13,955 nucleotides of DNA from JAMCRM01 sp041685075 (GTDB lineage Bacteria > Acidobacteriota > Terriglobia > Bryobacterales > Bryobacteraceae): assembly GCA_041685075.1 (NCBI GenBank), contig JAWLGN010000141.1, forward strand, positions 1 to 13,955, given 5' to 3'. Position numbers and translations under genes: made by a program. The notes beneath the pieces are model-generated. The model was not told where the DNA came from, searched no databases, and worked only from the letters and a program-made list of their open reading frames with translations. Position 1 is the stretch's first letter; each line of letters starts with the position of its first letter. This document shows, piece after piece, positions 1 to 8,500 of this stretch.

Positions 1-112
1 TCACCGGCCGGAATCTATGCTGTGCCTATCGGCCGAAACAGTCAACCACCACCTCGCGGGGGCTGGGGAATTTTCGGCCGGCGATTTGGGGAATTTTCAA
101 CCGGCGTTGACA
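1..112. mobile_element. Right end of an IS21-family-like insertion sequence (partial)
   Basis: The stretch ends in ...CCGGCGTTGACA at 112. Read inward from that end it begins TGTCAACGCCGGTTGAAAA, the form I associate with IS21-family termini, which have TG...CA ends and several internal terminal repeats. A TGGGGAATTTTC motif occurs twice just inside the end. SBBP homology begins immediately afterwards, consistent with insertion into that gene. The transposase and helper genes (istA/istB) would lie to the left and are not in the window. The family assignment is from motif memory, and no target duplication can be checked with only one end visible. Confidence 0.6.
64..107. repeat. Two tandem 23-bp terminal repeats of the IS end
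   Basis: TGGGGAATTTTC at 64-75 recurs at 87-98. The following CCGGCG is also shared, at 78-83 and 101-106, giving an exact period of 23 bp. Repeated blocks near the ends are typical transposase-binding sites in IS21-type elements. That role is inferred here. Confidence 0.6.
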
Positions 113-116
113 GGCC

Positions 117-791
117 CGCATAGACCGCAACGGCGACCTACTGTTGTCCTCGGAAACGGGCACGGTTCGGCACAGGCGTCCGTTCGCGTATCAGGATACG
201 CCAGATGGCCGCATGACGGTGCAGAGCCGTTATGTACTGGAGGAATCGCACACTGTCCGCTTCGAGATAGGCCAGTACGATGAGCGGTTGCCCCTCGTGA
301 TCGACCCGGTTCTGGTCTACTCCACATATATGGGCGGATCGGGCGACGAGCGGGCGTATGCCATAGCCGTGGACGCGAGCGGTAACGCGTATTTCGTGGG
401 AGACACGTGGACTACCACCGGCCTAAGCTCCCTATCGCCCGGGGCCATGAATCAGAACGTCCTGGTAGCGAAACTCAACGCGACTGGAACGGGTTTCGTG
501 TACGCGACATACCTGGGAGGCAGTTCCCAAGACTCCGGCCGTGGTATTGCCATCGACAACCAGGGTAATATTTACATTACAGGAATTACGAGTTCCCCGG
601 ACTTTCCGGTAACCGCCGGGGCCTGGCGCGGCTCCTCGCGCGGCGGCCAGGACTTCTTCGTGGCGAAGCTGAATCCCACAGGCAGTAGTCTGCTGTACTC
701 AGTTGTAGCGGGTGGCGGCAGTACCGATGCGGCCACCGCGATAGGCCTAAACGCGGCCGGGGAGGTCTATGTGACCGGCTATACGGCATCC
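117..791 (+). pseudogene. Truncated SBBP (beta-propeller repeat) protein, both ends lost
   Basis: Homology is readable from the codons for IDRNGDLLL (from 120) to VYVTGYTAS (ending 791). It starts with the N-terminal domain typical of SBBP proteins (RRPFAYQD, ending in LVIDPVLVYSTYMGGS). Three propeller repeats follow, with YSTYMGGS/YATYLGGS and G.VYVTGYT-type signatures. Full-length members usually start with a signal peptide, carry many more repeats and are exported. Here the 5' end is cut at the insertion-sequence end (112), with an in-frame stop at 108-110. After 791 the frame stays open to 1130, but the propeller pattern stops abruptly and the rest lies antisense to the methyltransferase gene. 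I read it as a gene remnant. Nothing recognisable lies in 792-942. Confidence 0.7.
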
Positions 792-942
792 TACAGACCT
801 AGTTCACACGTACTATGGCATCGGTTCGAGAGCGATTTTCTTCAGGTACCGACGTCCAGGTCGACGCCGCACCGAAGGCTTTTCCACAGGCAAGTCGTTC
901 TCAGAGATATCCGGCAACTGCAGACGGAAGACATAACGTTTC

Positions 943-2106
943 TTAATAACGTTCATAACGTACCGGGACCGCCACATTGCCGACGGTCTCAAACCATGTC
1001 ACATGCTCCGCGACCATATCAAGAGCCAGAATGTAGCTACCGGGTGCGAGGTCGAATGCGAGAGACAAGGTACAGCTGTCGCCGAATGCCATTGCCCGCG
1101 GAATCCGACGACGAAGGAAATCAAAGTTGAGAAGGGACATGTTTTTGTCATAGAGGTGGGCCCCAAGTTTGACTGTGCCGATATCCGAAACGTTCTCAGC
1201 AAGCCACAGCGCTGCACCAGTATTCCGTATATGGACTTTGATGATGCAATCGCCGTCAGCGCGGGATTCTGCTGCCTCCACCTCAGGAATAATTTCGCAT
1301 GCTAAGCCCTCAACGCCACGGGAGTCAAGGGCTAGTGGCCCCTTCCCGACGACAAAGACCGACCAGTTGGCAATCGACCTGCTTACATGAGTAGATAAGG
1401 ATCGAGGGAGCGCGCCCGAGTCCTTGATGATGCTGTCGCGCTCTTCTAGGGTGATTGCCATCGTCGGATGAACGAATGGCTGAAAGAGAATTCGGGTGAA
1501 CCCAACGCGCTGACAGACTTTCCAAATGTCTGAGATGACGACATCCAACTCAAGGACATCAAAATTTCGCATTTCAGCCTGCGACTGAGGCGATTGCGAA
1601 TGTCCCTCGCCGGGTTCCGCAAACCCCGCCAATCCTCCCCATTTCAGTATGCGATACAACTCTGAGAGCACCTGCTCGACATTGGGCACGTGATGCAGAG
1701 CTTCGAAACACACAACACGATCCACGCATCCGTCGGGTAGGTCAATGCGTCGGCCATCAAAGTGAAGGAATCGAGGTTCGGCCACGGGCCGAAAAACGGG
1801 CCAAGCATTAAACAATTTCCGGCCCAGATCGAGTGCCGTCGTTGAAACGTCCAATGATATCGTCTGGCAGCCCAATAAGGTCAGAAAGCGCGAGAGCCAA
1901 CACGGGCCCGCACCGAAATCGAGGACGGTCATCGTTCTTCCTAGATGCAGGGCGGCCAGAAGGTGCCCAAGCTTGCAGAGAGCATCCGGAGCCTCGACCA
2001 AAGAGGCGAATGGTTTCGTCATAAGGGCCTCTTGGTCGTTAGCCAGTTGATAATATCGCTCTGCGGTCGAACAATAATGCTCAACGTCCGTGAGAGGTTT
2101 CGTCAT
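943..2106 (-). CDS. SAM-dependent methyltransferase with C-terminal beta-sandwich-like domain
   Basis: A 387-residue protein. The SAM-binding motif I is VLDFGAGPC at about residues 60-69. An acidic post-I strand (SLDV, about 84-87) and FEALHHV (about 134-140) follow, as in class I methyltransferases of the Methyltransf_11 type. From about residue 270 there is a second, beta-rich region (HIRNTGAALW, KLGAHLYD, PGSYILALDMVAEHVTWF). It resembles the Ig-like sugar-binding domains found at the C-termini of some polysaccharide enzymes. The substrate is probably a sugar or a glycan, judged only from neighbours. I chose the ATG at 2106 because the preceding 39 open codons look non-coding and a promoter-like box ends just before it; there is no clear Shine-Dalgarno. 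The gene is visibly richer in A+T than the rest of the cluster (a sampled 60 bases at 1141-1200 is 50% GC), which suggests a separate origin. Confidence 0.8.
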   Translation of the reverse strand: MTKPLTDVEHYCSTAERYYQLANDQEALMTKPFASLVEAPDALCKLGHLLAALHLGRTMTVLDFGAGPCWLSRFLTLLGCQTISLDVSTTALDLGRKLFNAWPVFRPVAEPRFLHFDGRRIDLPDGCVDRVVCFEALHHVPNVEQVLSELYRILKWGGLAGFAEPGEGHSQSPQSQAEMRNFDVLELDVVISDIWKVCQRVGFTRILFQPFVHPTMAITLEERDSIIKDSGALPRSLSTHVSRSIANWSVFVVGKGPLALDSRGVEGLACEIIPEVEAAESRADGDCIIKVHIRNTGAALWLAENVSDIGTVKLGAHLYDKNMSLLNFDFLRRRIPRAMAFGDSCTLSLAFDLAPGSYILALDMVAEHVTWFETVGNVAVPVRYERY

Positions 2107-2114
2107 TCTGCAAT

Positions 2115-2144
2115 ATGATCGCCTATCTGCTGACGGCGTGTCAA
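2115..2144 (-). promoter_or_regulatory. Possible sigma-70-type promoter of the methyltransferase gene
   Basis: On the minus strand a perfect TTGACA occupies 2144-2139. After 18 bp comes GATCAT (2120-2115), which matches four of six positions of the -10 consensus. Transcription would start around 2108, almost at the ATG at 2106. The mRNA would then be essentially leaderless, which fits the absence of a Shine-Dalgarno. Inferred from consensus only. Confidence 0.35.
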
Positions 2145-2152
2145 AACCTGTT

Positions 2153-2171
2153 CCGTTTGGTGCCCAAACGG
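2153..2171. other. Short hairpin (8-bp perfect stem, 3-nt loop)
   Basis: CCGTTTGG at 2153-2160 pairs with CCAAACGG at 2164-2171 around a TGC loop. It lies between the end of the epimerase gene and the start of the methyltransferase gene, just upstream of the TTGACA box. There is no T-tract on either side, so it is not a convincing intrinsic terminator. It could be an operator or a weak transcript-end structure. Confidence 0.35.
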
Positions 2172-2313
2172 CTTCATGGATACTGGTCGGATCGCGTACC
2201 CGGTGGGGACCGCCTACAAGCACAAACCAGCGAACCGAAATCCGCGGTCCACTTCTCCGGCGGCTCGGCTATACACTCGGCACCCTACCCGAGCGGTGTT
2301 TTGGTGCATACGA

Positions 2314-3276
2314 TTAAGTCGCCTTCACCTGAGCGACGATCCAGGCATAGGTCTTTTCCAGCCCCCGGCGGAGTGCGCAGGAAGGCTTCCACCCGAGTTT
2401 TCGAGCGACGAGGCGGTTATCCGAATTCCGGCCGCGCACACCCATCGGACCCGGCACATGGTGTATCGAGAGGTTCTTGCCGGCAATGGAGATCACCATC
2501 CGGGCCAGTTCGTTGATGGTGACCATCTCGTCCGAGCCGATGTTCACCGGGCCGGGAAAATCGGACTCCACCAGGCGCCGGACTCCTTCCAGACATTCGT
2601 CGATATAAAGAAAAGAGCGGGTCTGGAGGCCGTCGCCCCAGATCTCGATTTCATCCCCGTCTCGAGCCTCCGCCACTTTCCGGCATATCGCGGCCGGGGC
2701 CTTCTCGCGGCCGCCGCACCAGGCGCCCTCGGGTCCGAAAATGTTGTGAAATCTCGCGATCCGCACCTGAACACCATAATTGCGCATGTAGGCCAGATAC
2801 AGACGCTCGCTGAACAGTTTCTCCCAGCCGTATTCGCTGTCGGGGGCGGCAGGATAAGCGGAATCCTCCGAGCAGTTGGGGTTATCCGGATCGAGTTGGT
2901 TGTGTTCGGGATAGATGCAGGCCGAGGATGAATAGAAGAACTTCTTCACTCCGGCAAGCCGGCCCGCCTCCAGCACGTTGAGATTGATGGTGGCGGAATT
3001 GTGCATCACGCAGGCATCGTGCTCGCCGGTGAAGATGTAGCCGGCGCCGCCCATGTCGGCAGCGAGCTGGTAGATCACCTCGACACCCGCGGCGGCCGCC
3101 CGGGCCACATCCGGATCCCGCAAATCGCCCAGAATGAATTCGTCGGCAGGAGACTCGGAATATTCGTGGCGTTTGAGATCGACGGCGCGAACCCAAAAGC
3201 CTTCGGACTTCAAACGTTTTACAAGATGGCCGCCGATGAAACCGCCGGCGCCCGTGACCAGAATGCGCTCAGACAT
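2314..3276 (-). CDS. GDP-mannose 3,5-epimerase-like NAD-dependent epimerase
   Basis: A 320-residue extended short-chain dehydrogenase. The NAD-binding GAGGFIG is at residues 9-15. Other landmarks match plant GDP-mannose 3,5-epimerase closely: AADMGG, SSSACIYP, RFHNIFGP, GGREKAPAA, WGDGLQTRSF, NIGSDEMV, and HHVPGP..VRGRNSDN near the C-terminus. The catalytic residues known from the plant enzyme are present as Cys120, Tyr149, Lys153 and Lys192. The family interconverts GDP-D-mannose with GDP-L-galactose and GDP-L-gulose in the cytosol. Here the product would most simply serve as donor for the neighbouring glycosyltransferases. The start ATG at 3276 is preceded by GGGAG about 11 nt upstream. Most related sequences with this full motif set are GME-like; another GDP-sugar epimerase activity cannot be excluded. 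Confidence 0.88.
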   Translation of the reverse strand: MSERILVTGAGGFIGGHLVKRLKSEGFWVRAVDLKRHEYSESPADEFILGDLRDPDVARAAAAGVEVIYQLAADMGGAGYIFTGEHDACVMHNSATINLNVLEAGRLAGVKKFFYSSSACIYPEHNQLDPDNPNCSEDSAYPAAPDSEYGWEKLFSERLYLAYMRNYGVQVRIARFHNIFGPEGAWCGGREKAPAAICRKVAEARDGDEIEIWGDGLQTRSFLYIDECLEGVRRLVESDFPGPVNIGSDEMVTINELARMVISIAGKNLSIHHVPGPMGVRGRNSDNRLVARKLGWKPSCALRRGLEKTYAWIVAQVKAT

Positions 3277-3342
3277 TAAAGCGGGATCTCCCCATATCAG
3301 GACTGCATAAACCAGCTTTTCCCGGCTTCGAACCGCTTACAT

Positions 3343-3352
3343 ATGCTAGCAT
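3343..3352. other. Perfect 10-bp palindrome in the epimerase upstream region
   Basis: ATGCTAGCAT lies 67 bp upstream of the epimerase ATG, in the 156-bp gap (3277-3432) after the GT4 stop codon. It could be an operator half-site pair. A 10-bp palindrome can easily arise by chance, so support is weak. I see no confident promoter or terminator elsewhere in this gap. Confidence 0.2.
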
Positions 3353-3432
3353 TTCCGGGATTACGAAGAAACTTGCGGCCGGGTATTGGCGAACACTCCA
3401 CGTCTCTCAAGGCACCAGTGTGGATTGGCATG

Positions 3433-4623
3433 TCAGGCCTCGGCGGAGAATGCGGCATCTCTCACGTCCGGTACGTATTGCGCTCCGTTCACAACCTGCG
3501 CATAGAGATCCAGTACTCGCCGGGCGGAGGCATCCCACGAGAAGCGGGCGGCTTCCTGGCGCGCGGCCGCGCGCAAGCGCTCGCGGTTTCTTTCTCCAGT
3601 TAGCAACTGCTGCATGGCGGCGGCGATGGCCCCTTCGTCGAGCGGGTCTACAAGCACGCCGGCCGAGCCCACGATTTCCGGAATGGACGTTGTCCGGGAG
3701 GCGATCACCGGCGCGCCGAGGCTCATGGCTTCCAATACCGGCAGTCCGAAGCCTTCGAACAGCGACGGGTATACGAACGCAAAACAATTTTCGTAGAGCC
3801 ATTGCAAGGCGGTGTCGTCCACGTAGCCCGTCACGATCACATCCCGGGACAACCCCAGATCGGCGAGCCGCCTTTCGAACTGGTCCACCATCCAGCCCTT
3901 GCCGCCGCACAGCACCAGCGGATATGCGTGCGGGAACTGTTGTTTCAGGCGCGCATACGCCCGCAGCAACCGCTCGTGATTCTTGCGGGGTTCCAGGGTG
4001 GCAACGCTGAGCCAGAACCCCCCTGGCCGCAGCATATCCAGCGACCCGGGCTGCCGTACTGGGGTCGCGCCACTAAAACGGCTTGCGAGGTACACCACCA
4101 CGATTCGCTCCGCAGGGTAGTACGGGAATACCTCCAGAAAATGGCGGCGGCTGCTTTCCGATACAGCCATCACCAGGTCAGCACACAGGCTGGCTCGGAA
4201 CACGCCTTGGAAACATCCCATCCGGTTGGCCTCGGTGGTCCACTCGGGATGGGACATAAAGCTCAGGTCGTGGAGCGTGTAGATCAGGCGTGCGCGCCGC
4301 AGTCCCCGGGGGCAGTAGAAGTTATTCGCGTGGAACACGTCCGGGCGTTCCAACAGCTCTTCGAAGTCCGCGCCTGGAGCGCGCCAGAACGCCTGCGACT
4401 CGGCGAAGGTCCTGGGCGCTCGCAGCCGGCGGATGTTGGGACGGTTCGAGCGGAACGTGCTGCGCGCGCCATCCGGGTCCCAGAATACATCGCCCACCGC
4501 GGGATAGAGAATATATTCGTTGCGGTCGTCGATAGCGGCCAACCGCTCGATCAGGCTGTGGGCGAAGTACCCGCATCCGGCCTTGAGGCGGCCCGTCTGG
4601 CTGACGTCATACCCGATTCGCAT
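3433..4623 (-). CDS. GT4-family (GT-B fold) glycosyltransferase
   Basis: A 396-residue retaining glycosyltransferase. The N-terminal domain begins MRIGYDVSQTG and includes YTLHDLSF with the His118-Asp119 pair, then VSESSRRHFLE. The C-terminal donor domain has SVATLEPRKNHERLL and the EX7E signature in FEGFGLPVLEAM (Glu290 and Glu298). SIPEIVGSAGVLVDP follows. The family transfers a sugar from a nucleotide donor, often mannose or another hexose, onto a growing lipid-linked glycan at the cytoplasmic face. I chose the ATG at 4623 over the longer open frame to 4806 because the protein family starts there and GGGGAAGG sits about 9 nt upstream. The start overlaps the end of the preceding GT2 gene by 17 bp, indicating one transcript and probable translational coupling. 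The donor and linkage cannot be read from the sequence. Confidence 0.88.
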   Translation of the reverse strand: MRIGYDVSQTGRLKAGCGYFAHSLIERLAAIDDRNEYILYPAVGDVFWDPDGARSTFRSNRPNIRRLRAPRTFAESQAFWRAPGADFEELLERPDVFHANNFYCPRGLRRARLIYTLHDLSFMSHPEWTTEANRMGCFQGVFRASLCADLVMAVSESSRRHFLEVFPYYPAERIVVVYLASRFSGATPVRQPGSLDMLRPGGFWLSVATLEPRKNHERLLRAYARLKQQFPHAYPLVLCGGKGWMVDQFERRLADLGLSRDVIVTGYVDDTALQWLYENCFAFVYPSLFEGFGLPVLEAMSLGAPVIASRTTSIPEIVGSAGVLVDPLDEGAIAAAMQQLLTGERNRERLRAAARQEAARFSWDASARRVLDLYAQVVNGAQYVPDVRDAAFSAEA

Positions 4624-5515
4624 GCGGATCAGCCTTCCCCACCATGGCCCGGCAAGCCTCCCGCAGCCATGCTCCGGTTGTGCGCGCCGTGCCGGGTGAT
4701 ATCCAGTAATTCCAGCGTACGGCGGCGTACCAGGAGAGCGCGGAGACAACCAGCGGAAAACGACGCCTGTCCACGCGCGGAATTCCCCATCCGTCCGCCA
4801 CCGCATGCGCGTAATTGAAGAGCCAGCGTTCGGGGACGCGGCCCAACCGCCGGCGAAGCATGCAGTTGATCTCTTTGTGGGCCCGGACGCGCGACCCCAG
4901 GGTTTTGTTCTCGGCGTATAGCCGGGAGCCGGCCAACACCCGGCGAAGCCAGCCGAAGCGCGCGCCGAGGCTGCCCGCCCGCACCCAGTATTCGTAATCC
5001 ATGCAGAAATGGAGGCTCGGATCCAGCAACCCGAAGCGGTCGAAGACCCGCCGGCGGAAGAAGACCGCGGGCTGGCAGATGAAACACGTCTCGGTGAGCC
5101 GGTCCATACTCCAGGCTTCGGTCGGATAGGGCTCCATCACCGCGTCGCGGATATCGATGTGGTTGGCGTCGCCGTAGACGATATCGACCTCCGGGTTGGC
5201 GGCGAAAAACTCGCAGACCGCCTTCACCGCCCCGTCATAGTAGATATCGTCGGAGTTCAACCAGCCGATGATCTCGCCGCAGCATTGCTGCAAGCCCCGG
5301 TTTACCGCATCGGCCTGGCCGCCGTCCTTCTCCGATACCCACCACAGCCGCGACTCATAGCGCCGGAGAATGGAGACCGTCTCGTCGGTGCTCCCGCCGT
5401 CGAACACAAGGTACTCCAGGTCGGGGATATCTTGCGAGAGGACGCTTTGAATGGTCCGCTCGATAAACCGTCCCTGATTGAAGGAAGGGGTGATGATCGA
5501 AACGCTAGCAGGCAT
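4607..5515 (-). CDS. GT2-family (GT-A fold) glycosyltransferase
   Basis: A 302-residue inverting glycosyltransferase of the WcaA type. It opens with SIITPSFNQGRFIERTIQSV. The nucleotide-binding DGGSTDET is at about residues 38-45 and the metal-binding NSDD at about 86-89. ETCFICQPAVFFRR and DYEYWVRAG follow in the acceptor region. No transmembrane segments are evident, so it is probably cytosolic or peripheral. The ATG at 5515 is preceded by GGAGG with a short 3-nt spacing. It overlaps the end of the upstream fusion gene by 11 bp, and its own end overlaps the GT4 start. It is clearly paralogous to the GT2 at 8802-9764, sharing motif order and the CFICQPA.F block. The sugar specificity is unknown. 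Confidence 0.87.
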   Translation of the reverse strand: MPASVSIITPSFNQGRFIERTIQSVLSQDIPDLEYLVFDGGSTDETVSILRRYESRLWWVSEKDGGQADAVNRGLQQCCGEIIGWLNSDDIYYDGAVKAVCEFFAANPEVDIVYGDANHIDIRDAVMEPYPTEAWSMDRLTETCFICQPAVFFRRRVFDRFGLLDPSLHFCMDYEYWVRAGSLGARFGWLRRVLAGSRLYAENKTLGSRVRAHKEINCMLRRRLGRVPERWLFNYAHAVADGWGIPRVDRRRFPLVVSALSWYAAVRWNYWISPGTARTTGAWLREACRAMVGKADPHANRV

Positions 5516-8500
5516 TTTCCTCCGGCTTGAGGATTTCCGTCCCGCCATCGGGGAAAGCGATGCGGGAAGAATGTAGCAGGAATCCGAGCGCACGCGTGTC
5601 GTCGCCCAGCCCGACATCGGCTGGTCGAACGGTGGGTTGATAGATGAATTCGATGAAGCCGTCTTCGGCTGGAAGCGGCAGTTCCAGCCTCTTGCGCTGT
5701 CCTCGGGCCAGCGAGTGCACATGGAGCGGCCAGTCCGCGTACGGCAGCACGGTCAACCATACCGATTCAGCGGGCGTCCAGCCCGGAGAGGACAAGTCTA
5801 CCACAAGCGTCCGCCCGGCCGGCCCTGGCGCAAACGTGAAGACGGTTCGTTCGCCGCACCAGCCGTCGGAATAAAGACCATGAATGGCGCTGGAATACGA
5901 GGACCGGGCGGCGGCGACTTCGCGGAAGCAGCTCAGGTACGCGGCGGCCATTTCGCGCGGCCCTCCAAAGGCGGCGGCGCGGCGGCGGCCCTTCTCTCCC
6001 AGCGAGCGGGCCAGTGCCGGTTCCGCGGTGATGCGGGTCATGGCGGCGGCGATTTCCTGCGGCTTCCTGGGATCGAACAGCAGCGCCGCATCGCCGGCTA
6101 CCTCCGGCAGGCTGGTTACGTTGGAACACAAAACCGGCTTGCCCAGTAGCATGGCTTCCAGCACAGGAATGCCGAAACCTTCGTACAGCGAGGGGAAGAC
6201 CACCGCCAGGCAGGCATGCAGGAACCCGGCCAGTTCCGTATCCGGGACAAACCCGGGGAAGAGCACGTGGCCGCCGAGGCCCATGGTTTCGGCGGCGTTT
6301 CGTAACTCCGCCTGCCGCGGCCCCGGCGCCCCGGTCAGCACGAGCTTCAGTTCCGGATCGCAGCCCGGGGTGTTCCGGTAGATCCCGAATGCCGTGAGCA
6401 GCATCTCGTGATTCTTGTGTGCCCAGAAGTTTGCCGGATAGAGCATAAAGCCGTTGGCGCGGAGGCCATATCGTTGCAGGATGGCCGGCAGCTCGCCGGC
6501 GGGAGGCGGTTCCACCCTGCGGGCGAGCGCTATAGGGATGGTGGTGACGCGCGCCGGATCGACGTTTCCGGCTTGGAGAACTGTTTGTCGCACATAGTCG
6601 GAAATCGTTATTACGCGGGCGGAAAGTCGGGAGGCGTCTTGAAAGGCCCTGGACCGCTCGGCGATCTCTTCCGGGGAGAAGAACTGCGGATAGCTAGTGT
6701 ACTGCAAATCATAGACCACTGAGACGAGCGGCACGGCCGGGTCGTAGTAGTAGGGGGCGGTGAAGGGGCAGAACAGCAGGTCGGCCTTAAAATCTCGTAG
6801 CATGCCGGGGACCGGGCGGGCTGTGACGGCTCGCCGGACCTGCTCGACCTTGGCGGCGGCGGAAGCCGGCATGCGCCCGAGCGCGCGGCGGTACAGCGGA
6901 CCGGCGACAGCGGCGACCGTCTCCAGCGCCGTATTGCCGGTGGCCCGTTTCACGCAGAATCGGCGGATGTTCGCGGCGTCCAGGACAGCGAGTTCCTCAT
7001 GGCTGCTTTCAGAGGTCAGGAGGGTGAAACGGCACTCCGGAAGCATGCGGCTGAGGTTTTCGATCAGCTCCAGCGTCATGAGCTTGGCGCCGCCGTTTTC
7101 ACCACCGGGCAAGACCGGCGTCAGGTCGACAACGATGTGGTTCAGTCCGGCGGATCGCCGCCCGGCCGGGGCAAGCGCACTGCCCTGAAAGGTCATGGGC
7201 GGGGATACGTCGAGCCAACTCCATAAACCCAGGCGCCGCATGGCGCGGAACACCAGGCTCTGGTGCAGCCGCGCGTGCACTCCGCGATAGCGGGCCACTT
7301 CCTCGTTCCATTGGTTGCGCTGGGCCTCGAGTTCGGCCAGTTCGGCTGTCCGGCGCTCCAGGAGCGACTGTTCCGCCTCGAGCTTTTCATGGAGGACGCG
7401 AGATTCGCACTGCGCGGCTTCAAGTTGCCGCTCCAAAGCGGCCAGGCGCTGGTCGCGTTCTTGCAAGGCCTGGCGGCCGGAAGCGCATTCGGCCTCGCTG
7501 CGGGAGAGTTGCGTGCGCATCTGTTCGATTTGGCGATGCAGGGCCTGGTTTCGGTTTTCCGCCTCGACCGCGGCGCGCCCGTTGCGTTCGGCCATCTCGA
7601 GGCGGGCGGCGCGGTCCGCCTCCGATTCCTTCAGTTGCTCGCTGAGTTGGCCCAGTTGCGCGTGAAGGGCCTGAACTTGCGCTTCCGCCTCGGCGGCGGC
7701 GCGCCCGTTGCGTTCGGCCATCTCGAGGCGGGCGGCGCGGTCCGCCTCCGATTCCTCGTACCGCGTTGTGAGGTCCTCGAACTTGTCGCTGAGGTCAAGC
7801 AGGGCCAGGGCCATGCGGCCCGACGGACACCGGGCCAGCGACTCCGCGATTCTACTTCCGTCCAAGCGCGCCGGCGGGTGCCCTCCCGCGACAAGGAACA
7901 TGTCGTAATCCTGGAAGAGCGCTTTTTCGAATGCCACGTGTCCGGCGCCGGCTTCCGAGAGCAGACGGCGCACCGAGGATTGGCTGAACAGATACAGGTG
8001 CTCCTGGGGAAGCAGCATGTTGGTGAAAGCGTGCCCCGAGGCTTGCATCTCTTCCAGGGTTTGCCCCTCCGGGTACGCTGGAGTCTGGATCATGAGCAGC
8101 CCGTCGGGCTTCAGCAGTGAGAGGCAGCGGCGGACCGTGCGCAGGGGGTCCGGCAGGTGCTCGAGGACGTCCATCATCACCACCGCGTCGAGCGATGCGG
8201 GTTCGAGTGGTTGCTCTTCCACCGGCCCCGTCAGTACCGGGACCCCAAAGGTCGAGTTGGCAAACCCGGCGACCCAGGGGCTCAGTTCCTGACCCTGCGC
8301 ATCGAACCCGGCCCATCGCAGCAGGCCTACGAACCCGCCGTGAAAGCAGCCGATCTCCAGCGTGCGGGCCGGGGGCAGCTTATAGGAGAGCAGCGTCTTC
8401 AGCCAGTAAAGGCAGCGCTCCGGAAGATCCGTCCTGGCGCGCTCGGTGATGGGCGGCAGATGGAGTTGCCGCACCTGGTATTCGTCGAAGTACTCGCGGC

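Noticed and set aside
933..962. Three ATAACGT repeats
   Set aside because: Two of them encode the RYERY tail of the methyltransferase; they are too short and irregular to call an element.
792..1130. Continuation of the SBBP frame as real protein
   Set aside because: The propeller pattern stops at 791 and the later part lies antisense to the methyltransferase coding sequence.
3802..4818. 338-codon plus-strand frame opposite the GT4 gene
   Set aside because: It is a shadow frame; the minus strand has clear GT4 motifs and a Shine-Dalgarno.
7263..8120. 285-codon plus-strand frame opposite the coiled coil
   Set aside because: It mirrors the repeats of the real minus-strand gene and carries no recognisable motif.
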